Below, piece by piece: positions 17,768-26,155 of a DNA stretch of 58,250 nucleotides (its first letter is position 1; every line of letters starts with the position of its first letter). Source of the DNA: Rhodospirillaceae bacterium. GTDB taxonomy: Bacteria; Pseudomonadota; Alphaproteobacteria; DSM-16000; Inquilinaceae. The position numbers were made by a program, and so were the translations under genes. Location of the stretch: positions 1 through 58,250 of the forward strand of contig JACKIG010000024.1 in NCBI GenBank assembly GCA_020638595.1. The letters are read 5' to 3'. Below the pieces are notes generated by a model. It was not told the DNA's origin. It did not search any database and saw nothing but the letters and a program-made list of their open reading frames with translations.

Positions 17768-18934
17768 CTACATCGCTTCCATGCTTCGGCAAGTTTCGTC
17801 GAAGCCATGAAGTGCTCTCAACAGAACGATGGATTGATGCCGCAGGATAGCACCGGTGTCGCGTACCATGGCGTCGCTGTAACGCTGGGCCTGCAGGAGG
17901 CGGTTGACCTGAACGCCGAGCAGTGAGCGCATCGACCGGTTGGTTTCAGACTCGGCGCTTTCTCTGACGGAGTCGATGATCGGTGCCGCACACCAAAAGA
18001 TGAACCACGACTCCTCATAGATCTGGCGAAAATCGGAGTCCTCCAGGAACTGAATGTTGGCCTGGATCTCCCCGACCAGATCGTCATCGCAACGCAACGC
18101 GTCGGAACCAGTGTCGGAGCCGCGGCCCCCGGAGTCCGTGTCGCCTTGCAGCGATTCGATCGAGGCCTCCATGGCGCGGTTCATCAGGTTGGTGATCAAT
18201 TCATTAGTCTTGTCAACGAACTCGTCGATCTCGGCCACCTGGGTCTTGATCTCCTCCGCTCGCGGAGACAGTTCGGCGAACTGTTGCAGGAACTGGACCG
18301 CCTCAACATTGCAGGCATCGTCCGGGATGACCGGCGGATCTGTCTGGGCTAACTGTCCAGGCAAGGTCGGGTCGACGGGCGTGGGGCTCTCCACATCTGG
18401 CGGAGCGTCAGACAACGCACCGGGCTGCAGCGGGTTCACCACGTCGGCCGGTGGAAATGTGACCGGGTCCGTCGCCGGTTGGTCCGAGAGGGCAGGGGCC
18501 GCGGCCACCGGACCGGGCGCGATCGGGACCGCCGGGGCAGGGTCGGTGGCGACCGGGGCCGGAGCCACAGGATCCGGCGGCACGGTCGCAGCCGGTGTCG
18601 GAACGGCGGGATCCGCCTGGATCGAGACCGATGGGACAGGGTCCGTGGCCGCTGACGGCGCAACAGCGGGCTCCGGCGCGGCTTGGTCGCCGGCAATGGG
18701 CGCCGCCGGTTCTGTGTGCTCGACAGTTGCTGTTACTACGCGAGACGGCGAGCCGTGCGCAGCCTCCCGGAGCCGATCCAGGCCGATATCGAGTGCCTCG
18801 ATCGTGTTTGGTATCGACGGTGAAGGAATCCCTTGACCGTCCAAAGGATCGGCCGAGGCTGCAATACCGATGAGGCAGGCCGAAGCCGCAGAAACTGACC
18901 TGATTGCTAGATTTACGAGAGATATGCGTCTCAT
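17768..18934 (-). CDS. Exported protein with long Pro/Ala/Val linker and Cys-containing C-terminal domain
   Basis: This 388-residue protein begins with a signal peptide (SVSAASACLIGIAASA). Residues about 75-215 are a low-complexity Pro/Ala/Val/Asp linker, the kind that spans peptidoglycan in TonB- and MotB-like proteins. The C-terminal ~170 residues are helical with several cysteines (DDACNVEAV, ALRCDDDL, FWCAAPI, ETCRSMEAM) that could form disulfides. It is the first gene of the cluster; the ATG at 18934 has GGAAAG upstream, and an in-frame start at 19006 is less likely. No family is recognised. A periplasm-spanning linker role is inferred. Confidence 0.7.
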   Translation of the reverse strand: MRRISLVNLAIRSVSAASACLIGIAASADPLDGQGIPSPSIPNTIEALDIGLDRLREAAHGSPSRVVTATVEHTEPAAPIAGDQAAPEPAVAPSAATDPVPSVSIQADPAVPTPAATVPPDPVAPAPVATDPAPAVPIAPGPVAAAPALSDQPATDPVTFPPADVVNPLQPGALSDAPPDVESPTPVDPTLPGQLAQTDPPVIPDDACNVEAVQFLQQFAELSPRAEEIKTQVAEIDEFVDKTNELITNLMNRAMEASIESLQGDTDSGGRGSDTGSDALRCDDDLVGEIQANIQFLEDSDFRQIYEESWFIFWCAAPIIDSVRESAESETNRSMRSLLGVQVNRLLQAQRYSDAMVRDTGAILRHQSIVLLRALHGFDETCRSMEAM

Positions 18935-19533
18935 GCTGCGCTTTCCAGCAGTGAGTGCAGGGGGGGTACGGCGACTGATGTAACGCAACACGGATCTCGA
19001 AAGCAACCGAGATTCGGCAACCTATGGTTCCTGATCTGGCAGGGACACATTCGCCCCCCGCAACGCCCTGCGTCGAGACAGAGGCAAGGCCCAGCCGGGA
19101 ACGCTCCATGCGGACGGTTGCCGGAGCACCGTCCCGAAAGCGTCAAGGATACGGCGAGATCGGGATGGACCATAGACCGGGTGCCCGACCGGGAAATATC
19201 GAACGGCACCCCTGAATGCGATCGCTCCGGCACCGCTTGCTCCGGAGCGTTGCGGCGGGCAATCGTGGCCATTCCCTGCGTGGACACCCACCGTCCCATG
19301 GGCTGACCGACCAAGGTGTCCCACCGACGGCGTGGACGGCGGATGGCGGATCTGCCGCCGCGGTGTACCGCGCGGGCGATCGGCCTTCGCGCCCGTGCGA
19401 AGCCGTAGGGCCGACGCCCGATGACCGCTCCGCAATCGCCGATCGGCTAGTGCCCCAATTCAGAAGTCTTGATGCTTTTGGCTTGGATTTCAGCGGTTTC
19501 GAGGGTGCGCAGGCAGAAGCGCTTGATGGGGAC
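18935..19533. other. Intergenic region upstream of the envelope operon
   Basis: No convincing gene is seen in these ~600 bases. Frames on both strands are Arg/Pro-rich and typical of GC-rich noncoding sequence. A promoter for the minus-strand operon is expected here but I cannot point to -35/-10 boxes. On the minus strand, 19449-19523 encodes a fragment containing RTLETAEIQAKSIKTSELGH that I cannot assign. Confidence 0.5.
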
Positions 19534-19858
19534 TGAACCGCCCCGGGTTTGCCGGAGGCTTCGTTGTCTGAGTCCTACGCCACCATCGCGTCGCCCTCCT
19601 GGCTGGTCGGACCGGCACGCAACCCCTGGTCGCGTTCAGCCTGCAGCACCTATTTGCGGAGGGTCTCGCCTGTGCAACCGTTCTTCGCCGCGACCGAGCA
19701 GATCGCCGCCCAGTTCGAGCCATGCTCGCATCGGCCTTCCTGCACCATCCGAACCGCACGAGTCCGAACCTCGGGCGGGTACGGCGTCACCGTCTTCCTG
19801 TCTGCCATTGCACCATCCTCTTAAGAGTTGGAGCCTCCGGCAAACTCGGAGCGGTTCA
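19534..19858 (-). mobile_element. Internally deleted IS3-family element with both terminal inverted repeats
   Basis: A 29-base repeat at 19534-19562 (starting TGAACCGCCCCGGGTTTGCC) recurs inverted at 19830-19858 with 26 of 29 matches. The 325-bp segment keeps the start of OrfA at the 19858 end and about 40 bases before the other repeat; nearly all of OrfA's 3' part and OrfB are missing. No clear target duplication flanks it. It may be mobilisable in trans by a full-length relative. Confidence 0.75.
19575..19808 (-). pseudogene. IS3-family OrfA (HTH transposase subunit) remnant
   Basis: The minus-strand frame from the ATG at 19808 reads as a typical IS3-group OrfA N-terminus: TPYPPEVRTRAVRMVQEG, GSNWAAICSVAAKNGCTGET. 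A TAG stop at 19650-19652 replaces the conserved Trp-type codon after 52 codons. The frame then continues as VLQAERDQGLRAGPTSQ before a second TAG at 19575-19577. The protein is therefore inactive and decayed. Confidence 0.8.
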
Positions 19859-20020
19859 CTACGCCTCCTTTCGACCGCCTGGACCCATCACCTTCCAACA
19901 CGGCCTCAAACGATTCCGCGATATCGCATACGGGCTCAGCATCCACGATGTGTGAATCCTGTAGCGCGCAGGCGGGGACCTCGTCGGGCGGCGTGCGGGC
20001 TTGCGGCACGCTCCGGTTTG

Positions 20021-23000
20021 TCACTGGGCCGCGACGGCGGCCTCGTCGCGTTCCTCGCGGGATGTCGTGCTCAGGCCCAGGTCGTGCAGGATGGCGTAGA
20101 AGCACGGCATCATGATCAGCACCAGGATCGTCGATGCGATCAGGCCGAAGGCCAGGGCGGCCACCAGCGGGATCAGGACCTGGGCTTGCAGGCTGCGCTC
20201 GAACAGGATCGGGACCAGGCCGGCGATGGTGGTCAGTGACGTCAGCAGGACCGCGCGGAAGCGCCGGCGGCTGGCCTGGCGGGCGGCATCCTCGATCTCC
20301 ATCGCGGCGGCGTTCATCTTCACGAACAGGACCAGCAGGATCGAATCGTTGACGACGATGCCGGCCAACGACACGAAGCCCATGATCGACGGCATGCTCA
20401 GTTCCAGCCCCATGGCCAGATGGCCGAAGACCACGCCGATCAGCGCCATGGGGATCGCCATCATCACGATGACCGGCTCGACATAGCTGCGGAACTGCAG
20501 GCTCAACAACACGAAGATGCCCAGGCATCCCAGCAGCAGGCTGCGCTGCATCGAGGCACCGGTTTCCGCCTGGGCCTCGGCCTCGCCCTCCAGCACGACC
20601 GTCACGCCGGGGTGGCGCTCGGCCAGTCCGGGCAGGAACTGCGCCTCGGTGTCGGCCAGGATTTCCGCGAGATTGGCGATCTCCGCGTCGACCTCGCCCT
20701 GGACCACGACGGTGCGCTGCCCGTCGATGCGGTTGATGCGGGCGACCCCGCGGCCCCGCTCGATCGTCGCCACCGTCGACAGCGGCACCTGGGCGCCGTC
20801 GGGCAGGGTGATGGTGAAATAGTCCAGGTCGCCCAGGGAATCGCGGTCGGTCCGCGACAGGCGGACATCGATCTCGAAGCTTTCCCCGCCCACCTGGATT
20901 TCCGCCGCGGTCCGGCCTTGCAGGGCCGTGCGCAGCTGGCCGGCGATGGCGGCCGCATCCAGGCCCATCACCAGGGCGCCGGGCCTGAGATGCAGGCGGA
21001 TTTCCGGCTTGCCCGGGCGCAGGTCCTGTTGCAGGTCCGTCACCCCGCGATAGCGGCCGAGCCAGGCGATCAGGTCCTCCGCCGCGGCGGCGGCTTCGTC
21101 CAGGTCGGGGCCGTCCAGGCGCACCTGGATGGGCACGCCGGCGGGGCCCATCTGCGGCTGCTTGAAGGTCAGCGACACCACGTCGGGCACCACGCCCACC
21201 TCCTGGCGCCAGAGGGCCAGGATTTCGTCGACCCGTCCGCGCCGCTGTTCGGCGGTCAGGAGGTCGGCGGTCACGGTGGCGACATGGGGACCGCTTTCAT
21301 AGGCATCGTCGTTGCGGTTGTATTCCACCAGTACCGTGCGCACGAGATGGGGCGTGTCGCCGTTGTCGTCCTCGCGCTGGCGGGCGGTGAACGCTTCGTC
21401 GACCCGCCCGAGCGCCGCCTTCACCTGCTCCACAACCGCCTCGGTCCGGGCCAGGGGCGTGCCCTGGGGCAGGAGGATGCGCGCTTCCACCACGTCGCCG
21501 TCCAGGTCGGGGAAGGCACGGAACTTCAAGGCGCCGCCGGCCATCGTGGCGACGGCGCCAAGGAAGGCCAGGAACAGCAGGCCGACGGTCAAGTACCGCC
21601 AGGCGATGGCGCGGTCGACCACGCCGCCGACCACATGCTCGCGCACCCATTCGAAGCCGGCATCGAAATGCCGGCGCCAGCGCCAGCGGCGGCTGCCTTC
21701 CATGGCGTGCGCCAGGTGATGGGGCAGGATCAGGAAGGCCTCGACGAAGCTGACCGCCAGCGTGACGATCAGCACCACCGGCACCACCTTCAGCACCTCG
21801 CCGATATCGCCTTCCAGGAAGGCCAGCGGCGCGAACACGCAGACCGAGGTGATGAAGGACGAGACGACGCCCATCGCTACCTCGTTCGTCCCCGCCACGG
21901 CGGAACTCAGGCGCTTCTCGCCCCGGTGCAGGTGGCTGGCGATGTTCTCGGCGATGACGATGCTGTCGTCCATCAACAGGCCGATGGCGATCAGCAGCGC
22001 CACCATGGTCATCATGTTGATGGAATAGCCGATCAGCGTCAGCACGAAGACGGTGCCCAGGAACGAGGCCGGCAGCCCCATCGCCACCCAGAAGGCGAAG
22101 CGGGCGGAGAAGAACAGCCACAAGACGGCGGCCACCAGCACCAGGCCCTGAAGCATGTTGCGCCCGACCATGTCCAGGCGGTCCTCGACGATCGAGGCGA
22201 TGTCGCGGGTCAGCACCAGCTGCACGCCCGGCGGCGCCCGTTCGCGCTCGGCCTCGACGAAGCGGCGCACCGCGCCCATCACGGTCAGCGTGTCCTGGTC
22301 GGAGGTCTTGGTGACTTCCAGCAGGGCCGCGCGATGGCCGTTCAGCTCCACCCGCGCCTCGTCCAGGGCGAACCGGTCGGTGATGCGGGCCAGCTGGCCC
22401 AGCCGCAATTCCGCCCCCGTGTCGCTGGCGGCGACGACCAGGTCGGCGAAGTCGATGGGGGTGCTGCGTTCCTCGGTGAAGCGCACCAGCACGTCCTGTT
22501 CGCGCGTCTCGATCACGCCGGCCGGCAGGTCCACGCTCTGGCGCTCCACCACCGCGGCGATGTCGGAGACGGAAACACCGAACTGCCGGAGCGCGATGGC
22601 ATAGGGTTCGATGCGGATCTGCCGCTCGGCGAAGCCGCTGACGGTGACTTGGCTGACCTCGTCCAGGGCGGTCAGGCGATCCTTGATCTCCTCGGCGAAG
22701 ACCTTCAGGTCGGGGGCGGCCATCGGGCCGGTGACGGCGATCGACACCACCATGTCGGTGATGTCGAGCTGGCTGACGATCGGCGTCTCGATTTCGTCCG
22801 GGAAGCCGTCGATGGCGTCGATCTCGGTCTTCACGTCGGTCAGGAACCGGCCGATCTCGCCGGAGGGCGCCATCTCGATGATGGCCGTGCCGACGCCCTC
22901 GCGCGATTCGCAGGTCAGCTGGCGCACATCCGTCAGGTGGTCGATGGCGTCTTCGATCCGCCGGCAGACCGCCTCCTCCACATCCTCCGCGCTGGCCCCG

Positions 23001-23149
23001 GGATAGGGGATGCGCACCTGCACGCGGTCGGCGGAAAAGTCGGGAAACGTCTCGCGCTGCAGGTTCGGCAGGCCGACGATGCCCAGCGCGAACAGCATCA
23101 CCATCAGCAGGTTGGCGGCCGTCGGATGGAAGGCGAAGAAGCGGATCAC
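20021..23149 (-). CDS. RND efflux transporter permease (AcrB/HAE-type)
   Basis: This 1042-residue protein has the full RND layout: TM1 at the N-terminus, two large periplasmic loops and 12 membrane segments. Family motifs include FPDFSADRVQVRIPYPGAS near the N-terminus and LLMDDSIVIAENI in TM4, which holds the two proton-relay Asp residues. AGIVVNDSILLVLF appears in the second half. Its GTG start at 23149 overlaps the adaptor stop (GTGA), so the pair is coupled. No outer-membrane channel gene follows, so a TolC-like partner must be encoded elsewhere. Substrate is unknown; the lack of CusA-type Met residues argues for organic compounds, though this is not decisive. Confidence 0.92.
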   Translation of the reverse strand: MIRFFAFHPTAANLLMVMLFALGIVGLPNLQRETFPDFSADRVQVRIPYPGASAEDVEEAVCRRIEDAIDHLTDVRQLTCESREGVGTAIIEMAPSGEIGRFLTDVKTEIDAIDGFPDEIETPIVSQLDITDMVVSIAVTGPMAAPDLKVFAEEIKDRLTALDEVSQVTVSGFAERQIRIEPYAIALRQFGVSVSDIAAVVERQSVDLPAGVIETREQDVLVRFTEERSTPIDFADLVVAASDTGAELRLGQLARITDRFALDEARVELNGHRAALLEVTKTSDQDTLTVMGAVRRFVEAERERAPPGVQLVLTRDIASIVEDRLDMVGRNMLQGLVLVAAVLWLFFSARFAFWVAMGLPASFLGTVFVLTLIGYSINMMTMVALLIAIGLLMDDSIVIAENIASHLHRGEKRLSSAVAGTNEVAMGVVSSFITSVCVFAPLAFLEGDIGEVLKVVPVVLIVTLAVSFVEAFLILPHHLAHAMEGSRRWRWRRHFDAGFEWVREHVVGGVVDRAIAWRYLTVGLLFLAFLGAVATMAGGALKFRAFPDLDGDVVEARILLPQGTPLARTEAVVEQVKAALGRVDEAFTARQREDDNGDTPHLVRTVLVEYNRNDDAYESGPHVATVTADLLTAEQRRGRVDEILALWRQEVGVVPDVVSLTFKQPQMGPAGVPIQVRLDGPDLDEAAAAAEDLIAWLGRYRGVTDLQQDLRPGKPEIRLHLRPGALVMGLDAAAIAGQLRTALQGRTAAEIQVGGESFEIDVRLSRTDRDSLGDLDYFTITLPDGAQVPLSTVATIERGRGVARINRIDGQRTVVVQGEVDAEIANLAEILADTEAQFLPGLAERHPGVTVVLEGEAEAQAETGASMQRSLLLGCLGIFVLLSLQFRSYVEPVIVMMAIPMALIGVVFGHLAMGLELSMPSIMGFVSLAGIVVNDSILLVLFVKMNAAAMEIEDAARQASRRRFRAVLLTSLTTIAGLVPILFERSLQAQVLIPLVAALAFGLIASTILVLIMMPCFYAILHDLGLSTTSREERDEAAVAAQ

Positions 23150-24537
23150 CGGATCGGGCCTTCGCCGGCCGCAGCGTCGCGCAGCTCCGCTGCCAGGGCC
23201 TCATCCTCCACCGCGTCGATCAGCATGCCGTCGATGGCCGGGATCAGGTCCGAGACGATGACGCGCGCGCCGGGTTCCAGCCCGTCGGCGACCAGTGCCA
23301 GGTTGCCTTCGACGAAGGCGACCTCCACCGGCCGGATGGTCAGCCGGCCATCCTCGCCGACCAGGTACAGCGTCTCCTGCCCGTCGGCCGCCAGGTGCAC
23401 CGCCACGCGCGGCACGACGATGCGGCCGGGCAGCGTCATGCCGGTCAGCGCCACCTCCACATACATGTTCTTCGTCAGGGGCGGCCGCACCCCCGGAATG
23501 GCGTTGCGCAGCGGCTGGTCGACGGTGACGACGACGCCGATGGTGCGCGTCTGCGGGTCGACCGTCTCGCGGATGCGGTTGACCCGGCCCGGCCAGCGGG
23601 CGACGAAATCGGCGATGGCCAGGCGCACCTCCGCCGTCATCTCGATGCGGTCGCGCAGGTCGCCCATCTCCTCCACGGTCATCTCGCTGACGTCGATGTC
23701 CAGCCCGGCCATCAGCGGATAGAACTGGTCCGGCGCGATCTGTGCCGTCACCTCGGCACGGTCGATGCCGTCGGCGACGGCCAGCGTCTCGCCGACGCTG
23801 ACGAACTGGCTTTCCTCGGCATTGACCTCGGCGATGCGGGCATCCATCGGCAGGCTCAGCTCGGTTCGCTCCAGGTCCAGCCGCGCCTCCTCAAGCTGCG
23901 CGCGGTCGACGGCCAGCCCTGCGTCCAGCGCCTGGCGCTGGACCGGGATCAGCGCCAGCGTGTTCTCCAGGTCCTGGACGCGCTGGCGCGTCGTCAGCGC
24001 CTGCTGCTCGGCGGCGTCGACCGATGCCTGGCTGGCGGTGCCGCGTGCCAAGAGCGTGCGCTGGCGCTGCAGGTCTTCTTCCGCCAGGGCGGCCGCGCGC
24101 TGTTCGATCGCCAGCGAGCCGCGGGCATTGGCTTCGCGCACCTCCAGCTCGGCCAGGTCCGCCTGGGCGCTGGCGACCTGCGCCTCAAGCCGCGAGACGG
24201 CCAGCGCATAGGTCGCGGGGTCGATCCGGAAGATGACCGTGCCCGCCGGCAGGACGTTGCCGCTCTCCAGCTCCGGATGGCGGTAGAGGATCCGCCCGGA
24301 CACCTCGGCCACGGCATTCGTCACCGTGGCCGGGGCAACGGTGCCGTAGGCCAGCGCGCGCGGGGTGAAGTCGACCGCCTCCACCGTGACGACGCGGGCC
24401 GGGCGCACCATCTCCCGCTCCGGCAGCACCTCCGGCGCCTGGCGCCCGCCGATTTGCCAGGCAACCAGGGCCACGCCCAGCGCCAGCGGCGGCAGGATCA
24501 ACAGGCGCCGGAGCCATCTGCGGCGGTCTTCGCGCAT
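23146..24537 (-). CDS. RND efflux periplasmic adaptor (membrane fusion protein)
   Basis: This 463-residue protein starts with a basic N-terminus and one membrane anchor (LLILPPLALGVALVAWQIGG). The adaptor architecture follows: a lipoyl half-motif (ALAYGTVAPATVTNAVAEVSG), a long alpha-helical hairpin rich in Ala/Gln/Glu (about 130-210), the second lipoyl half with LSLPMDARIAEVN, and beta-barrel and membrane-proximal domains. It links the RND pump to an outer-membrane channel. The ATG at 24537 has GAGG upstream; a GTG at 24540 is less well placed. It is the first gene of a two-gene operon divergent from the MFS gene. Confidence 0.9.
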   Translation of the reverse strand: MREDRRRWLRRLLILPPLALGVALVAWQIGGRQAPEVLPEREMVRPARVVTVEAVDFTPRALAYGTVAPATVTNAVAEVSGRILYRHPELESGNVLPAGTVIFRIDPATYALAVSRLEAQVASAQADLAELEVREANARGSLAIEQRAAALAEEDLQRQRTLLARGTASQASVDAAEQQALTTRQRVQDLENTLALIPVQRQALDAGLAVDRAQLEEARLDLERTELSLPMDARIAEVNAEESQFVSVGETLAVADGIDRAEVTAQIAPDQFYPLMAGLDIDVSEMTVEEMGDLRDRIEMTAEVRLAIADFVARWPGRVNRIRETVDPQTRTIGVVVTVDQPLRNAIPGVRPPLTKNMYVEVALTGMTLPGRIVVPRVAVHLAADGQETLYLVGEDGRLTIRPVEVAFVEGNLALVADGLEPGARVIVSDLIPAIDGMLIDAVEDEALAAELRDAAAGEGPIR

Positions 24538-24779
24538 CACGCCTCGTCGGGCAGAGGGTTGAGGACGGCCAGCACCTATCGCCCCGCGCCGGTCGGATCA
24601 ATCGTTAGTTTCAGTTTCGTCCGTCCCCGGCGGAGGATGCACTTCATCCGCGCAGGAATAGCACCCTTGCCCGGACGGAATGGCCGCGCCGGTGGCTGCG
24701 CCGGGCAATATCCCCTATGTTCGATGTATATGCACGGAAATCGGCCGTCGCGGCCGCCGGCAAGGGAAAGCGAGGGGCC

Positions 24780-25988
24780 ATGGGCAGGTCGACCATGACG
24801 GTGCTGGTCAGCGGCGTGCTGGTGCTGGTCCTGGCGATGGGCGTGCGCCAGTCCTTCGGCGTGTTCCTGACCCCGATCACCATGGATCTGGAGACGGGCC
24901 GCCAGGCCTTCGGCCTGGCCATCGCCATCCAGAACCTGCTGTGGGGCGTGGCCCAGCCCTTCACCGGCGCCATCGCCGACCGTTTCGGGGCGGCGTGGGT
25001 GCTGGCGGCCGGTGCCGTCCTCTATGCCGCCGGACTGGTGCTGACGACGGTCAGCAGCGGCCCGCTGCACCTGGACCTGACCCTGGGCGTACTGATCGGC
25101 CTGGCGCTGAGCGGCTGCACCTATGTCACCGTGCTGGGGGCGCTGGGCCGCATCGTCCCGCCGGAACGGCGCAGCACCGCCTTCGGCCTGTGCACCGCGG
25201 CGGGGTCGTTCGGCATGTTCGCGGTGGTGCCGGGCGCGCAATGGCTGCTGGACAGCTTCGATTGGCAGAACGCCCTGCTGATCCTGGCCCTGTCGATGAG
25301 CGTGCTGCTGGGCCTGTCGCTGGGCATGCGCCCGGCCGACCGGGCGCTGGCGCGCTCCGCCGGCGGCAAGCAGCACCAGACCCTGGGTGCGGCGGTGCGC
25401 GAGGCGGGCCGCCACGACGGCTATTGGCTGCTGAATGCCGGGTTCTTCGTCTGCGGTTTCCACGTGGCGTTCGTCGCCACGCATCTGCCGTCCTATCTGG
25501 CCGACAACCGCATGGACCCCGCGGTCAGCGCCTGGGCGCTGGCGATGATCGGGCTGTTCAACATCTTCGGATCGTACCTGTTCGGCGCGCTGGGCCTGCG
25601 CTTTCGCCAGAAATACCTGTTGAGCGTGCTGTACCTGGCGCGCGCCGGGGTGATCGGCCTGTTCCTGGTCCTGCCGCTGACACCGTTCACGGCCATCGCC
25701 TTCGGGTCCGGCATCGGTTTCCTGTGGCTGGGCACGGTGCCGCTGACAAGCGGCTTGGTCGCCCGCGTCTTCGGCGTACAATACCTGTCGATGCTGTACG
25801 GCTTCGTCTTCATGTTCCACCAGATCGGCGCCTTCCTGGGCGCCTGGGGCGGCGGCTGGGCCTATGACGCGCTGGGGTCGTACGACCTGATCTGGCTGGC
25901 CTCGATCGCGCTGGCGCTGTTTGCCGCACTGGTCCACCTGCCGATCCGCGATGCGCCGGTGGCCCGCCTGGCGGAGGCAGGGACGTGA
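24780..25988 (+). CDS. Major facilitator superfamily transporter
   Basis: This 402-residue protein has 12 membrane segments and resembles the oxalate/formate- and monocarboxylate-type MFS group. Visible features are VRQSFGVFLTPITMDLE, LWGVAQPFTGAIADRFGAAW (loop 2-3 motif with DRFG), a central cytoplasmic loop near PADRALARSAGGKQHQ, and FVATHLPSYLADN. The chosen ATG at 24780 removes a polar upstream extension; 24795 is an alternative. The substrate is not predictable. It is followed in GTGA overlap by a tiny membrane protein gene, and is divergent from the RND operon. Confidence 0.85.
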   Translation: MGRSTMTVLVSGVLVLVLAMGVRQSFGVFLTPITMDLETGRQAFGLAIAIQNLLWGVAQPFTGAIADRFGAAWVLAAGAVLYAAGLVLTTVSSGPLHLDLTLGVLIGLALSGCTYVTVLGALGRIVPPERRSTAFGLCTAAGSFGMFAVVPGAQWLLDSFDWQNALLILALSMSVLLGLSLGMRPADRALARSAGGKQHQTLGAAVREAGRHDGYWLLNAGFFVCGFHVAFVATHLPSYLADNRMDPAVSAWALAMIGLFNIFGSYLFGALGLRFRQKYLLSVLYLARAGVIGLFLVLPLTPFTAIAFGSGIGFLWLGTVPLTSGLVARVFGVQYLSMLYGFVFMFHQIGAFLGAWGGGWAYDALGSYDLIWLASIALALFAALVHLPIRDAPVARLAEAGT

Positions 25989-26125
25989 CCCTGGGTCGCG
26001 GCCCAACGCGCCTGCTGGCGTGGACGGGGCTGGCCGCGGCCCTTGCGGGCGGCCTCGCCTTGTGGTGGCAATGGGGCCTGCCGGTCGCCATGGGCGCCGG
26101 TGCCTGGTTCTGCATCGGGCCTTGA
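25985..26125 (+). CDS. 46-residue membrane peptide coupled to the MFS gene
   Basis: A 46-codon frame starts with GTG at 25985, overlapping the MFS stop (GTGA). It is preceded by GGAGG seven bases upstream, a better ribosome-binding site than most here. The peptide has a basic N-terminus (LGRGPTRLLAW) and one or two hydrophobic stretches (TGLAAALAGGLALWWQWG, PVAMGAGAWFCI). Such small proteins can be regulatory subunits of transporters, but this function is inferred only from size, hydrophobicity and coupling. It ends 30 bases before the next gene. Confidence 0.55.
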   Translation: MTLGRGPTRLLAWTGLAAALAGGLALWWQWGLPVAMGAGAWFCIGP

Positions 26126-26155
26126 CCGCCCGCCCGACCCTGGAGGAGACCGCCC

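Noticed and set aside
13943..18934. Zorya-type anti-phage system, suggested by a MotA/TolQ-like and ExbD-like pair
   Set aside because: The channel protein is short with no long cytoplasmic tail, the ExbD-like proteins lack an obvious OmpA/peptidoglycan motif, and no ZorC/ZorD/ZorE-like helicase or nuclease genes are present.
13943..18934. Tol-Pal or TonB system
   Set aside because: No TolA, TolB, Pal, TonB or TonB-dependent receptor gene occurs in the cluster.
20420..23722. Very long open frame on the plus strand opposite the RND pump
   Set aside because: It is a GC-rich shadow: Arg/His/Gln/Asp-rich composition, no domain, and exactly antisense to a strong family match with correct codon usage.
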